In this document: positions 1 to 9,048 of the stretch, piece after piece | Layout: each line of letters begins with the position of its first letter | How positions within the stretch are numbered: position 1 is the first letter of the stretch | Origin: Colwellia sp. Arc7-D | Lineage (GTDB): Bacteria; Pseudomonadota; Gammaproteobacteria; Enterobacterales; Alteromonadaceae | Reading direction: 5' to 3' | DNA: 64,000 nucleotides | NCBI RefSeq assembly: GCF_003061515.1 | Contig: NZ_CP028924.1 | Location: 1,426,001 to 1,490,000 of the forward strand | The notes under the pieces: generated by a model | What the model was told of the DNA's origin: nothing | The model's input: the letters and a program-made list of their open reading frames with translations, nothing else | Database searches by the model: none | Position numbers and translations under genes: made by a program

Positions 1-2
1 CA

Positions 3-1073
3 TATTACGGTCGTTGGACATATAAATATGAAGAGGCGAGCCGTCAAGGTGCTGAAGGCGCAATAATTATTCATGAAACTGCACCAGCATCATATGGTTG
101 GTCAGTAGTTGAGCACTCATGGACAGGTCCACAATTTGGTTTTGTTCGTGAAGATTTAAATAAAGATCGTGTTGCGGTTGAAGGTTGGGTTAATAGTGAT
201 GTTGCCAAAGAACTTTTTGCTAACGCAGGTTTAAACTTTAAGCAAGAAAAAGCAAAAGCTGCTAAGGGCAGTTATCATGTTGATATGGGTGATTTAACCG
301 CTTCTGTTGCGGTAAAAAATACCGTTAAAAAGTCTACATCATATAACTTTATTGCTACTTTACCCGGCAGCGTAACACCAGATGAGCACATTATTTATAC
401 CGCGCATTGGGACCATTTAGGTAAAGATACCAGTAAAGAGGGCGACCAAGTCTATAATGGCGCGGTAGATAATGCCTCAGGTACGGCAGCACTTATTGAA
501 GTAGCAGAAGCATTTTCAAAACTACCTGTGGCACCAGAACGTTCAATCACTATTATGGCAGTAACCGCTGAAGAGCAAGGATTATTGGGTTCTAAGTTTT
601 ATGCGGCAAACCCTGTTATACCTGCAGCTAAAACAGTGGCTAATATCAATATGGACGCATTAAATGTTAATGGTCGCAGTAAAGATGTTTCAGTTTATGG
701 TTTAGGGCAATCTGAACTCGATGATTACTTAATCGTAGCGGCTAAAAAGCAAGATCGTGTTATTTCAGGCGATCCTCGTCCAGCGGCCGGTATTTACTAC
801 CGTTCAGATCACTTTGCATTCGCCAATATTGGTATTCCAGCCCTTTATGCTAAGAGTGGTAAAGAACCTGTTGATGAAGCTACAAAAGCACTACGAGCGC
901 ATTTAGACCCTATTTTAGCCAAGTGTTACCACAATGCTTGTGATGAATATAGCGAGCAATGGGACCTTTCAGGTGCTGTCGAAGATATCCAAGCTTTCTT
1001 TGAAATTGGTTATGAATTATCACATCAAAATGTGTGGCCGCAGTGGAGCAAAACATCAGAATTTAAACGTTAA
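3..1073 (+). CDS. M28 family metallopeptidase, C-terminal part (5' end outside window)
   Basis: The reading frame is open from base 3, so the gene begins before the window; the first ATG at 285 is internal. The early part (YYGRW, AIIIHETAP, GWSVV) looks like a PA domain inserted in the peptidase fold. The catalytic domain shows the M28 zinc and catalytic motifs: HWDHLG (His ligand and Asp), DNASG (bridging Asp), EEQGLLG (Glu base and ligand), NMDALN, and a late YRSDHFAFA region containing the last His ligand. M28 enzymes are co-catalytic zinc aminopeptidases or carboxypeptidases, usually exported. A signal peptide cannot be judged because the start is missing. A rho-independent terminator follows 21 bases after the stop. 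Confidence 0.9.
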   Translation, partial: YYGRWTYKYEEASRQGAEGAIIIHETAPASYGWSVVEHSWTGPQFGFVREDLNKDRVAVEGWVNSDVAKELFANAGLNFKQEKAKAAKGSYHVDMGDLTASVAVKNTVKKSTSYNFIATLPGSVTPDEHIIYTAHWDHLGKDTSKEGDQVYNGAVDNASGTAALIEVAEAFSKLPVAPERSITIMAVTAEEQGLLGSKFYAANPVIPAAKTVANINMDALNVNGRSKDVSVYGLGQSELDDYLIVAAKKQDRVISGDPRPAAGIYYRSDHFAFANIGIPALYAKSGKEPVDEATKALRAHLDPILAKCYHNACDEYSEQWDLSGAVEDIQAFFEIGYELSHQNVWPQWSKTSEFKR

Positions 1074-1094
1074 TAAGCACATAGCTTAAAACCA

Positions 1095-1125
1095 AAGCAG
1101 CAATTAGTTAATTGCTGCTTTTTTT
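1095..1125 (+). terminator. Rho-independent terminator of the M28 peptidase gene
   Basis: A 10-bp perfect stem (arms 1095-1104 and 1111-1120) with a six-base loop runs into a tract of seven T residues, 21 bases after the stop codon. Confidence 0.9.
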
Positions 1126-1150
1126 GTTCTGAAACATAACACCTAAAAAA

Positions 1151-1172
1151 AAGTAGGGTCAGATACACATTA
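1151..1172 (+). repeat. REP-like repeat, left copy
   Basis: A 22-base unit containing AGTAGGGTCAGATACACATT lies about 95 bases before the REP-associated transposase. The same 22 bases recur at the end of that gene (1959-1980) and, inverted, at 2075-2096. Such units are the expected substrates or ends for REP-associated tyrosine transposases. Confidence 0.8.
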
Positions 1173-1267
1173 AAATTTATCTTTTCAATTCTATTATAAA
1201 GAGCAAATTATACTTTAAAAATTCTTGTTCTATACTAAGATCAATTTAAATAATAAGGATATTATTT

Positions 1268-1981
1268 ATGGCTCGCCTGCCCAGAATTCAGCTAATAGAC
1301 ATACCACAACATATTATTCAACGAGGAAATAATCGCAGTTTTTGCTTCACAGATGAGCAAGATTTTGCTGCTTACGCTCATTGGCTAACTGAGTACTCTA
1401 TTAAATATTGTGTTGATATACACGCGTGGGTTTTTATGACCAATCATGTACATTTACTTTGCACACCGCGGATACCAAACGCAATTAGTTTATTGATGCA
1501 AAGTTTAGGTCGCAGGTATGTGCAGTATTTTAATCATAAATATCGAAGAACTGGCACGCTCTGGGAAGGACGATTCAAATCTTGTTTGATAGAAGATGTT
1601 TCATATTTATTGCAAGTATATAAATATATTGAATTAAATCCAGTTAGGGCGAGAATGGTTGACGAACCATCGCAATATCTTTGGTCTAGCTATCAAATTA
1701 ATGCATTAGGAAAACAATCCCCATTATGTACACCTCATCCCGCATACGAGGATCTAGGCGCTGATTCATTTGTACGCCAAAAAACATATCAGTCTTTATT
1801 CAAATATCAAATAGCTCCTTTACTAATTGAAGATATCAGAACGTCATTAAATAAAGGCCTAGCATTGGGCAGCGAATGTTTTAAATCTAAAGTAGAGCAA
1901 TCAACAGGACGAAGAGTCAGAGAAGCGAAACTAGGCAGACCTTTAGGTAGATGTAAAAAAGTAGGGTCAGATACACATTAA
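1268..1981 (+). CDS. REP-associated tyrosine transposase (RAYT, Y1/HUH family)
   Basis: The 237-residue product has the IS200/IS605-like Y1 transposase layout: a conserved N-terminal MARLPRIQLIDIPQHIIQRGNNR block, the HUH metal-binding motif in MTNHVHLL, a GTLWEGRFKS block and a candidate catalytic tyrosine in YKYIELNPVRARMV. RAYTs are single-strand endonucleases that process REP hairpins and are normally single-copy and domesticated. The start at 1268 is preceded by AAGGA with normal spacing. The last eight codons (KKVGSDTH and stop) are themselves a copy of the flanking 22-base repeat, so the gene ends inside its own repeat. It appears intact. Confidence 0.93.
   Translation: MARLPRIQLIDIPQHIIQRGNNRSFCFTDEQDFAAYAHWLTEYSIKYCVDIHAWVFMTNHVHLLCTPRIPNAISLLMQSLGRRYVQYFNHKYRRTGTLWEGRFKSCLIEDVSYLLQVYKYIELNPVRARMVDEPSQYLWSSYQINALGKQSPLCTPHPAYEDLGADSFVRQKTYQSLFKYQIAPLLIEDIRTSLNKGLALGSECFKSKVEQSTGRRVREAKLGRPLGRCKKVGSDTH
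1959..1980 (+). repeat. REP-like repeat, copy inside the 3' end of the transposase gene
   Basis: This copy is identical over 22 bases to 1151-1172 and in direct orientation. It encodes the last residues VGSDTH and supplies the stop codon. Confidence 0.8.
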
Positions 1982-2074
1982 TTGATTTTAGTCGCTTTAC
2001 TAATTGTAAGAGGAGGATATTGATCTCAATACTTTTTGATGTTGCTCGTTTAGAAAGTACCAACAGGGCTATTA

Positions 2075-2096
2075 AATGTGTATCTGACCCTACTTT
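2075..2096 (-). repeat. REP-like repeat, inverted copy
   Basis: The reverse complement of the 22-base unit follows the transposase gene by about 95 bases. With 1959-1980 it forms a large inverted pair; with 1151-1172 it brackets the whole element. Confidence 0.8.
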
Positions 2097-2123
2097 ATTT
2101 TGGACCCAGCTTTATTTCAGACG

Positions 2124-2150
2124 AAAAAAAACCTGCTAAATAAGCAGGTT
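2124..2150 (-). terminator. Rho-independent terminator of the tRNA-Asn operon
   Basis: Read on the minus strand, a 7-bp stem (AACCTGC with its complement, seven-base loop) is followed by a run of seven to eight T residues. It lies ten bases beyond the last tRNA. Confidence 0.85.
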
Positions 2151-2159
2151 TCTTTAAGG

Positions 2160-2235
2160 TGGCTCCTCAACCTGGACTTGAACCAGGGACAAACGGATTA
2201 ACAGTCCGTTGCTCTACCAACTGAGCTATTGAGGA
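2160..2235 (-). tRNA. tRNA-Asn (anticodon GTT), copy 3 of the operon
   Basis: The 76-base cloverleaf has an encoded CCA end, a seven-base acceptor stem starting TCCTCAA, a D-loop with AGTTGGTAGAGC, the anticodon loop CTGTTAA giving GTT, and a T-loop GGTTCAAGTCC. The anticodon reads AAC/AAU. It is identical to the two upstream copies and is last in the transcription unit. Confidence 0.97.
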
Positions 2236-2292
2236 ATTGTTCTTTTTACTATAATCGCTGTTAATAAAATTAAAAGCCATTATTTAATAATG

Positions 2293-2368
2293 TGGCTCCT
2301 CAACCTGGACTTGAACCAGGGACAAACGGATTAACAGTCCGTTGCTCTACCAACTGAGCTATTGAGGA
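2293..2368 (-). tRNA. tRNA-Asn (anticodon GTT), copy 2 of the operon
   Basis: This 76-base tRNA is identical to its neighbours, with CCA encoded. The spacers on either side are AT-rich and partly similar (ATTGTTCT followed by ACTATAATCG), as expected of a tandem duplication. Confidence 0.97.
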
Positions 2369-2427
2369 ATTGTTCTGTACTACTATAATCGTTTTTACTT
2401 TAAAATAAAAACCATCACATTTTAATT

Positions 2428-2503
2428 TGGCTCCTCAACCTGGACTTGAACCAGGGACAAACGGATTAACAGTCCGTTGCTCTACCAACTGAGCTATTGA
2501 GGA
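2428..2503 (-). tRNA. tRNA-Asn (anticodon GTT), copy 1 of the operon
   Basis: This is the promoter-proximal member of three identical 76-base tRNA-Asn genes. Its 5' end lies about 30 bases downstream of the predicted start of transcription. Confidence 0.97.
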
Positions 2504-2539
2504 ATTGTTTTGAAAGCCGCTATTGGCTAACGGGGCGGA

Positions 2540-2568
2540 ATATTAAAGGCCGCATGTCAGACTGTCAA
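2540..2568 (-). promoter_or_regulatory. Sigma-70 promoter of the tRNA-Asn operon
   Basis: On the minus strand there is a perfect -35 box TTGACA (2563-2568), a 17-base spacer and a near-consensus -10 box TAATAT (2540-2545). A GC-rich discriminator (TCCGCCCCG) follows, typical of stringently controlled stable-RNA promoters. Confidence 0.88.
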
Positions 2569-3061
2569 TACAAAAATTACAAAAATATCATTTTATTGGT
2601 TGTTTGCTCAAATAGCAGGCATTGTTTGCCTTATTTTTGCTTTTGTTGATGATTTAATAATCAGAAGTTGATTTTGTTAATATAAAATATAGTTATCCAC
2701 TTAATCTGTGGATAACTATGTGAGTTAAAGTGTAACTTAACGTAATATGAACGGTAGAATGCGGCTTGCAGTCAAGTGTTGTTTTATTGCGCTGTTAGTT
2801 TACTTTGTTTTATAACAATAGGTTACATGCGTTATGTTGGCTTTATAGCCATGTGCGTTTGTTTTTTGTTCAAGCACTATTTTTTATACATTTGTTGTGC
2901 ATTTCTCTACAGAATAGTGTAATGCCAATTATTTCCATGATATTATTTTTTCTGAAAATATTGTTATTACTATCTTAAATAAAATATATACGTAGCGAGT
3001 CCTATCATGATCTTTTACAATGGTCGACGCATTCGATCTATCACTTATTTTGAAAAAATTA
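2569..3061. other. Non-coding region between tRNA promoter and MATE gene
   Basis: About 490 bases of AT-rich DNA without a credible gene. The only structure noted is the DnaA-box inverted pair at 2689-2719. No clear promoter for the MATE gene could be fixed. Confidence 0.6.
2689..2719. repeat. 12-bp perfect inverted repeat made of two DnaA-box-like sequences
   Basis: The arms 2689-2700 and 2708-2719 are perfectly complementary around a seven-base loop. The right arm with its flank contains TGTGGATAA, the exact complement of the consensus DnaA box TTATCCACA; the left has TTATCCACT, one mismatch. Confidence 0.7.
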
Positions 3062-4435
3062 ATGACTGAAACTAAACATATTCACCAAATTAACCTACTG
3101 AAAGATCCCGTAGCCCCCACATTAAAAACCATGACCATTCCGATGATTTACGGCATGATTTTATTGATGACTTTTAACTTGGTTGATACCTTTTTTGTCG
3201 GTTTATTAGGTACTCAGCCATTAGCGGCAATTAGCTTTACTTTTCCTATTACTTTTACCGTGATTAGTTTAACGATTGGTTTGGGTATCGGTACGTCTGC
3301 CGTTATTGCCAAAGCTTTAGGCAAAGGCGATAAAGAGTCCGCAAAAAGTTTAGCCACCAGTTCATTATACTTAGCAGCAATCATAGTCGGTATTCTTGCC
3401 GTAATTGGCTACTTACTGATTGATGAAACATTTTTACTTTTAGGGGCTAGCGAAGCACTCTTGCCTTTAATTCATCAATATATGGATTTATGGTTTATCG
3501 GTTGTATCTTGTTAATTGGCCCGATGATTGGTAACGCTATTTTACGTGCAGACGGCGACACTAAAACGCCCAGTATCATTATGGGTAGCGCAGGTTTAAT
3601 AAATGCCGTATTAGATCCTATTTTTATTTTTGGTTTTGGTCCTGTACCTGCCATGGGTATTCAAGGCGCCGCAATAGCGACATTAGTCTCTTGGGTATTT
3701 GGCTTAGGTTATGTTTTATATATTTTAGCGGCTAAACGTGGCTTAATTCATAGCCATTTAATGTCACTTAAAGACTTTATTTGCTCGTCACGCGAAATTT
3801 TACGTATTGGCTTACCTGCGGCAGGCGCGAATATGTTGACTCCGATTGCTTCAGCGGTGTTAACCGCTATTGTGGCTGAATACGGTGTATCAGCCGTTGC
3901 GGCATTTGGCGTAGGCTCAAGAATTGAATCTATTGCCTGTTTAGTCGTTTTAGCACTTTCAATGACCTTACCACCATTTATTAGCCAGAATTTTGGTGCC
4001 GGTAGCATGAGCCGTGTCGAGGAAGGTTATAAAACCTCGATAAAATTTGTGCTTATATGGCAAGTGCTCATTTATGTTGTACTGGTGTTAGCTGCTCCCT
4101 TAATTGCAGATATGTTCTCTAAAGAGCAAGCGGTAGCCGATATTATTAAGTTATTCATTTGGATTTTACCCTTAGGTTATGGTTTACAGGGCGTTATTAT
4201 TTTAACAAATTCATCTTTCAATGCCTTACATAAACCTATGGTTGCATTAGTATTAAGTGTTATTCGTTTATTTATTTGCTATGTACCTTTGTCATACCTT
4301 GGCAGCTTATGGTTTGGTTTAGAGGGCTTTTTTATCGGCGCATTACTCGGCAACGTAGTGATGGCGGCTATTTCATATAACCTGTTCAGTAAACAATGTG
4401 ATAAAGACCGCATAAATGTTGAGGTTACTGCTTAA
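3062..4435 (+). CDS. MATE family multidrug/sodium efflux transporter
   Basis: The 457-residue, very hydrophobic protein has about twelve predicted membrane helices and the MATE hallmark start ([19 protein letters not shown], then [20 protein letters not shown]). The duplicated second half begins near [18 protein letters not shown] proteins export cationic drugs or metabolites in exchange for Na+ or H+. An in-frame ATG at 3020 would add 14 residues; neither start has a good ribosome site. I chose 3062 because the family normally has about 30 residues before the first helix. The stop overlaps the uvrB start (TAATG), so the two are probably co-transcribed. The substrate cannot be predicted. Confidence 0.92.
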   Translation: MTETKHIHQINLLKDPVAPTLKTMTIPMIYGMILLMTFNLVDTFFVGLLGTQPLAAISFTFPITFTVISLTIGLGIGTSAVIAKALGKGDKESAKSLATSSLYLAAIIVGILAVIGYLLIDETFLLLGASEALLPLIHQYMDLWFIGCILLIGPMIGNAILRADGDTKTPSIIMGSAGLINAVLDPIFIFGFGPVPAMGIQGAAIATLVSWVFGLGYVLYILAAKRGLIHSHLMSLKDFICSSREILRIGLPAAGANMLTPIASAVLTAIVAEYGVSAVAAFGVGSRIESIACLVVLALSMTLPPFISQNFGAGSMSRVEEGYKTSIKFVLIWQVLIYVVLVLAAPLIADMFSKEQAVADIIKLFIWILPLGYGLQGVIILTNSSFNALHKPMVALVLSVIRLFICYVPLSYLGSLWFGLEGFFIGALLGNVVMAAISYNLFSKQCDKDRINVEVTA

Positions 4436-6435
4436 TGAAAGCGCTAAAAATACATTCAGATTATACCCCTAGCGGCGACCAACCAACGGCGATAGCAAAA
4501 TTGCTTGATGGTATTGACTCTGGGTTAGCGCATCAAACGTTATTGGGCGTAACGGGCTCAGGTAAAACTTATACCATTGCTAATGTAATTGAAAAACTCA
4601 ATCGTCCAACCATGATGTTAGCACCAAACAAAACCTTAGCAGCGCAACTATACGGAGAAATGAAAGACTTTTTCCCTGATAATGCGGTTGAGTATTTTGT
4701 TTCGTATTATGACTACTATCAGCCAGAAGCCTATGTGCCTACAACTGACACGTTTATTGAAAAAGATGCCTCGGTAAATGAACATATCGAGCAAATGCGC
4801 TTGTCGGCGACTAAGTCACTGTTAGAGCGCAAAGACGTTATTATCATCGCCTCAGTGTCTGCCATTTATGGTTTGGGTGACCCTGACTCTTATTTAAAAA
4901 TGATGTTGCATGTAAGTGTGGGCGACATTATTAATCAGCGCGACATATTAAGACGCTTAGCTGAGCTGCAATACACCCGAAATGACGTAGCGTTTCAGCG
5001 TGCAACGTATCGCGTACGTGGTGATGTAATTGATGTTTTTCCTGCTGAGTCAGACCGCATGGCGCTGCGCATTGAGTTATTCGATGAAGAAATTGAACGC
5101 ATTAGCATATTTGACCCCCTAACCGGCGAAGTTGAGCGTACCGTTGCTCGTGTTACCGTTTACCCAAAAACACATTATGCTACCCCACGTGAAAAAATAT
5201 TAGCCGCTGTTGATAAAATCAAAATTGAATTAAAAGACAGAGCAGCTCAGTTAAAAGAAAACAATAAACTCGTTGAAGAGCAGCGAATAGTGCAACGAAC
5301 TCAGTTCGATATTGAAATGATGACAGAGCTTGGCTATTGCTCAGGCATAGAAAACTATTCTCGTTATTTGTCTGGTCGTGGGCCTGGAGAAGCGCCGCCA
5401 ACATTATTTGATTACCTGCCCAGCGATGGCTTATTAATTATTGATGAATCGCATGTTACCGTGCCGCAAATTGGCGCTATGTACAAAGGTGACCGTTCAC
5501 GTAAAGAAAACCTTGTTGAATATGGTTTCAGATTACCTTCAGCGCTTGATAACCGCCCAATGAAATTTGAAGAGTTTGAAGCATTATCGCCACAAACTAT
5601 TTATGTTTCTGCAACACCAAGTAATTATGAACTGGAAAAATCTGCCGGTGAAATTGCTGAGCAAGTAGTGCGCCCAACGGGCTTACTTGATCCACAAATA
5701 GAAGTGCGCCCCGTTGATACACAAGTTGATGATCTACTTTCTGAAATTCGCAAACGCGTAAAAATTGATGAAAGGGTATTAGCCACCACATTAACTAAAC
5801 GTATGGCGGAAGATTTAACCGATTACTTAGACGAGCATCAAATAAAGGCGCGTTACTTACATTCTGATGTAGACACCGTTGAACGAGTAGAAATAATTCG
5901 AGATTTTCGTTTAGGTAAGTTTGACGTTTTAGTGGGTATTAACTTACTTCGTGAAGGGTTAGACATGCCAGAAGTATCGCTTGTTGCCATTCTTGATGCT
6001 GATAAAGAGGGCTTTTTGCGCTCAGAGCGTTCACTCATACAAACCATCGGCCGAGCGGCACGTAATATAAACGGTAGAGCCATTTTATATGCCGCAAAAA
6101 TTACTGGTTCAATGCGAAAAGCTATTGACGAAACTGACAGACGCCGTGCCAAACAGCATCAATACAACCTTGATAACAATATAACTCCACGTGGAGTAAG
6201 ACGTAATATTTCAGATGTTATGGATCTTGATGGTGGAAAAACTCGCGCGGCAGCAGCATTAAAAGCGGCAGAGCCAGCGTCAGAATATGAAACCTTAACC
6301 ACTAAACAGATTGATGTGAAAGTGCAGGAACTAGAAACGCAAATGTTTAATCATGCGCAAAATCTAGAGTTTGAATTGGCCGCGTCAGTACGAGATAAAA
6401 TCAAACAATTACGTGATTTACAGCTAGTAACCTAA
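4435..6435 (+). CDS. uvrB: UvrABC excinuclease subunit B
   Basis: The 666-residue protein is the normal length for UvrB, the damage-loading helicase-like subunit of nucleotide excision repair. It shows Walker A GVTGSGKT at residues 38-45, the beta-hairpin region with [12 protein letters not shown], the DEAD-type box IDESH, helicase motifs V/VI ([22 protein letters not shown]) and a C-terminal UVR motif ([17 protein letters not shown]) that contacts UvrC. Its ATG shares one base with the stop codon of the MATE gene. No SOS box was recognised between them. It is a typical core gene. Confidence 0.98.
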   Translation: MKALKIHSDYTPSGDQPTAIAKLLDGIDSGLAHQTLLGVTGSGKTYTIANVIEKLNRPTMMLAPNKTLAAQLYGEMKDFFPDNAVEYFVSYYDYYQPEAYVPTTDTFIEKDASVNEHIEQMRLSATKSLLERKDVIIIASVSAIYGLGDPDSYLKMMLHVSVGDIINQRDILRRLAELQYTRNDVAFQRATYRVRGDVIDVFPAESDRMALRIELFDEEIERISIFDPLTGEVERTVARVTVYPKTHYATPREKILAAVDKIKIELKDRAAQLKENNKLVEEQRIVQRTQFDIEMMTELGYCSGIENYSRYLSGRGPGEAPPTLFDYLPSDGLLIIDESHVTVPQIGAMYKGDRSRKENLVEYGFRLPSALDNRPMKFEEFEALSPQTIYVSATPSNYELEKSAGEIAEQVVRPTGLLDPQIEVRPVDTQVDDLLSEIRKRVKIDERVLATTLTKRMAEDLTDYLDEHQIKARYLHSDVDTVERVEIIRDFRLGKFDVLVGINLLREGLDMPEVSLVAILDADKEGFLRSERSLIQTIGRAARNINGRAILYAAKITGSMRKAIDETDRRRAKQHQYNLDNNITPRGVRRNISDVMDLDGGKTRAAAALKAAEPASEYETLTTKQIDVKVQELETQMFNHAQNLEFELAASVRDKIKQLRDLQLVT

Positions 6436-6522
6436 AGCGTGAATAGAGTAACTTTATAATCAAAGTAACCTCAACATTCACGCAAAATTTAATACCCAGC
6501 TAAAGACGCTTATAGCTTATAA

Positions 6523-6574
6523 GTATGGCTTGTATGTATGGTCTATAAATATAAGCTATACATATAGGCCATAC
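6523..6574 (+). repeat. Long hairpin: 19-bp stem, 14-base loop
   Basis: The arms 6523-6541 and 6556-6574 pair over all 19 positions if three G-U pairs are allowed as RNA on the plus strand. No T tract follows, so it is not a standard terminator. It lies in the 189-base gap between convergent uvrB and glutathione peroxidase. An outer 8-bp inverted repeat (6437-6444 with 6476-6483) lies just upstream. Confidence 0.6.
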
Positions 6575-6624
6575 AGATTGTACTTTAGCCCTTCAAGTAT
6601 CAAAGCTCTAAAGTACCCAGCTTA

Positions 6625-7107
6625 TTAAAGCATTGCTTCAATATCACTAGCAATATCTGCTGGCTTGGTGGTTGGGCTATATCGTTTAACCACTTTGCCT
6701 TGGTTATTCACCAAAAACTTAGTGAAGTTCCACTTAATGCTTTTACTACCTAATAAACCTGGCGCTTCGTTCTTCATATAATCAAATAATGGGTGGGAAT
6801 TTTCACCATTAACGTCAACTTTACTAAAAAGCGGGAACGATATATTAAAGTTAAGATCACAAAATTGTTTAATTTCGCTGTCGTCGCCTTTTTCTTGTTT
6901 ACCAAACTGGTTACAAGGAAAGGCTAATATTTCTAAACCCTTTGCTTGATACTGTTGATACAAAGCTTGTAAACCTTGATATTGCGGAGTGAAACCACAA
7001 GCACTAGCGGTATTAACCAACAGCATTACCTTACCTTGATAAGTAGATAGCGGCACAAGTTCGCCAAGATTGTTATTGGCACTAAACTGATAAATGTTGT
7101 TATTCAT
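6625..7107 (-). CDS. Glutathione/thioredoxin peroxidase, BtuE-like
   Basis: The 160-residue protein has the GPx layout: VNTASACGFTPQY with the peroxidatic Cys near residue 37 (selenocysteine in animal enzymes), LAFPCNQFGKQE with the conserved Gln and a second Cys, and KWNFTKFLV with the catalytic Trp and Asn. These enzymes reduce H2O2 and organic hydroperoxides in the cytoplasm, bacterial forms often using thioredoxin. The frame extends to an ATG at 7140, but I chose 7107 (MNNNIYQF) because it gives the usual family length and has AAGG just upstream. It converges on uvrB. Confidence 0.93.
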   Translation of the reverse strand: MNNNIYQFSANNNLGELVPLSTYQGKVMLLVNTASACGFTPQYQGLQALYQQYQAKGLEILAFPCNQFGKQEKGDDSEIKQFCDLNFNISFPLFSKVDVNGENSHPLFDYMKNEAPGLLGSKSIKWNFTKFLVNNQGKVVKRYSPTTKPADIASDIEAML

Positions 7108-7637
7108 AAAAAACCTTACAGCAATATTAATTGCACACAAATTTGCGACAATTTAATGTCAAATAAAGTAAGTGTTTTTTACCTGAAATGCAAAAATAAA
7201 TCCGCAAAAAGCAATTTCAAAAAAATTCGTAAAAATAAATAATACCCATTCTAATAAGTTTCTTACCACTGAGTGATATTTTACTTAACAGACTTGGTAT
7301 TAAACAAATTTTTCACAATAGTAGCTATCAAAATAAGGCTAATTTTATTAATATGGAACGCATAAAACAATGTGACTTCACAATTTATTAAGCTCATTGA
7401 CGCACGGCCTATAAACAAAAAAATAACAATGGCTACCACTGGTTCATCAGGTATGTAGAGTCAAAAATACAGAGGTCTAGCGCGTGATTCTGAGCAACTT
7501 TAGACTAAGCCAAACTAAATTATTCAAGTTAGGCTCATTCCAAGCAAGTTAAATTAAAAAAGCATAGTAAAATTAAACGTATACTTTCCCAAAATTAAAA
7601 CCGTTCAAACAAAACTGAAATAAGGTGTGTAATTTAC
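7108..7637. other. Non-coding region between glutathione peroxidase and hopJ-like gene
   Basis: About 530 AT-rich bases between divergent genes. I see no gene, RNA or convincing promoter, only the AAGGTG ribosome site just before 7638. Confidence 0.5.
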
Positions 7638-8003
7638 ATGAACAATATTGAAAACAGTAATTTAGATGACTTTCTCGCAAGCATTAAACAAGAACAGCAC
7701 TCGATAGAGTTTACCCAAGTCATGAAAGTTATTGCCGATAACTATCAATATCAACCTACAACGTTTACCAATGGTGAGCTTGTTAATGAAAGCGGAACAA
7801 ATGAAGGCTCTTGTAAAATATTTTACTTTGCTCAGCTAAATAACTTAAGTCCTGAACAAACACTGGCTTGTTTTGGACGTTATTATCGAGAAGATGTTTT
7901 AGCTAACCCTAAGGGTGATGATCACCAAAATATTCGAAATTTTATGCAAACTGGCTGGCAAGGTATTGATTTTAAATCAGTGGCTTTAACAGCTTTAAAA
8001 TAA
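7638..8003 (+). CDS. HopJ type III effector family protein
   Basis: The 121-residue soluble protein matches the HopJ family as I recall it: an N-terminal helix, FTQVMKVIADNYQYQPTTF, a central NESGTNEGSCKIFYFAQL block, LACFGRYYREDV, and a HQNIRNFMQTGWQGI C-terminus. The name comes from a Pseudomonas syringae effector, but homologues are widespread in free-living gammaproteobacteria without type III secretion, so a housekeeping role is more likely. Its function is not known. No secretion genes are nearby. It has an AAGGTG ribosome site ten bases before the ATG and no signal peptide. Confidence 0.85.
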   Translation: MNNIENSNLDDFLASIKQEQHSIEFTQVMKVIADNYQYQPTTFTNGELVNESGTNEGSCKIFYFAQLNNLSPEQTLACFGRYYREDVLANPKGDDHQNIRNFMQTGWQGIDFKSVALTALK

Positions 8004-8087
8004 GTATTAATAGCGCAAGCTATGCTGAACTAACTTCAACTCAATATCAGGTATTAATCAACTTGGTATTACATAAGGATTCGCTCG

Positions 8088-8951
8088 ATGAAAGTCGCAT
8101 TTATTGGTTTAGGTGTTATGGGATATCCCATGGCAGGGCATTTACAAAAAGCAGGTCATGAGGTTTGTGTTTTTAACCGTAGCCAAGCAAAAGCGGATAA
8201 ATGGCTGGCTGAATTTTCAGGTACTAGTGCTAAAACACCGGCAAATGCCGCGAAAGATTGTGAAATAGTGTTTTGCTGCGTAGGTAATGATGACGATCTT
8301 CGTCAAGTGGTACTAGGCGAAAACGGCATATTAGCAGGCATGCCAAAGGGCAGTATTTTAGTTGATCATACCACTGCATCGGCAGAAGTTGCTGTCGAGC
8401 TTGCCAGTATTGCCGCAAGCCAAGGGCAATACTTTTTAGACGCTCCCGTTTCAGGTGGTCAGGCTGGCGCTGAAAATGGTGTACTAACTGTAATGATTGG
8501 CGGTGACGAAACTATTTTTAATAAAGCTGAGCCAGTGATGGCCGCTTTCGCTAGATTTAGTCAATTAATGGGACCCGTTGGCTCAGGGCAATTAGCTAAA
8601 ATGGTAAACCAAATTTGTTTTGTAAATACCGTACAAGGCTTAGCTGAGGGATTAAACTTCGCCCAAAAAGCCGGGTTAAATATTGATAAGCTGCTAGATA
8701 CTATTGGTAAAGGCGCTGCTGGCTCTTGGCAAATGGATAACCGCGGTAAAACAATGTGTGCACGAGAATTTGACTTTGGCTTCGCTGTTGACTGGGTAAG
8801 AAAAGACCTTGCTATTGCGTTTGCAGAGGCTGATAAATTAGGTGCAGATTTAACCGTGACCAAAAAACTAGATGGTTATTATAAAGAAATTCAAGAAAGT
8901 GGTGGCAACCGCTGGGATACTTCAAGCTTAATAAGTCGCTTTAAAAAGTAA
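8088..8951 (+). CDS. NAD(P)-dependent beta-hydroxyacid dehydrogenase (3-hydroxyisobutyrate dehydrogenase family)
   Basis: The 287-residue protein has the N-terminal dinucleotide fold GLGVMGYPMAGHL at residues 7-19, with an Asn-Arg-Ser after the second strand suggesting NADP preference. The substrate-binding DAPVSGGQAGAENG motif and the catalytic lysine in GQLAKMVNQ follow. The family includes 3-hydroxyisobutyrate, tartronate semialdehyde and glyoxylate/succinic semialdehyde reductases; the exact substrate cannot be assigned. The ATG has an AAGGA ribosome site. The gene stands alone and converges on exonuclease I across a hairpin at 9018-9042. Confidence 0.9.
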   Translation: MKVAFIGLGVMGYPMAGHLQKAGHEVCVFNRSQAKADKWLAEFSGTSAKTPANAAKDCEIVFCCVGNDDDLRQVVLGENGILAGMPKGSILVDHTTASAEVAVELASIAASQGQYFLDAPVSGGQAGAENGVLTVMIGGDETIFNKAEPVMAAFARFSQLMGPVGSGQLAKMVNQICFVNTVQGLAEGLNFAQKAGLNIDKLLDTIGKGAAGSWQMDNRGKTMCAREFDFGFAVDWVRKDLAIAFAEADKLGADLTVTKKLDGYYKEIQESGGNRWDTSSLISRFKK

Positions 8952-9017
8952 AACATTAACGATGTATTGTTTTGTTATTTTGTAGCTGAATAGCTGTATT
9001 CTACTTCGATAAAAGTA

Positions 9018-9042
9018 GCCGACTTAATTTATATAAGTCGGC
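9018..9042. terminator. Bidirectional hairpin between convergent genes
   Basis: A 9-bp perfect stem (9018-9026 with 9034-9042, seven-base loop) sits between the stops at 8951 and 9049. T-rich sequence follows on the minus strand and, weakly, on the plus strand. Confidence 0.6.
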
Positions 9043-9048
9043 ATTATG

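Noticed and set aside
2689..2719. Replication origin suggested by two DnaA boxes
   Set aside because: Only two boxes, no AT-rich 13-mer series and no dnaA, dnaN, gidA or mioC nearby.
3748..4008. 86-codon minus-strand frame inside the MATE gene
   Set aside because: Antisense shadow of an intact conserved gene, no ribosome site or family.
7638..8003. Type III secretion effector with a virulence role
   Set aside because: The family name is historical; no secretion apparatus, chaperone or hrp-like promoter is present.
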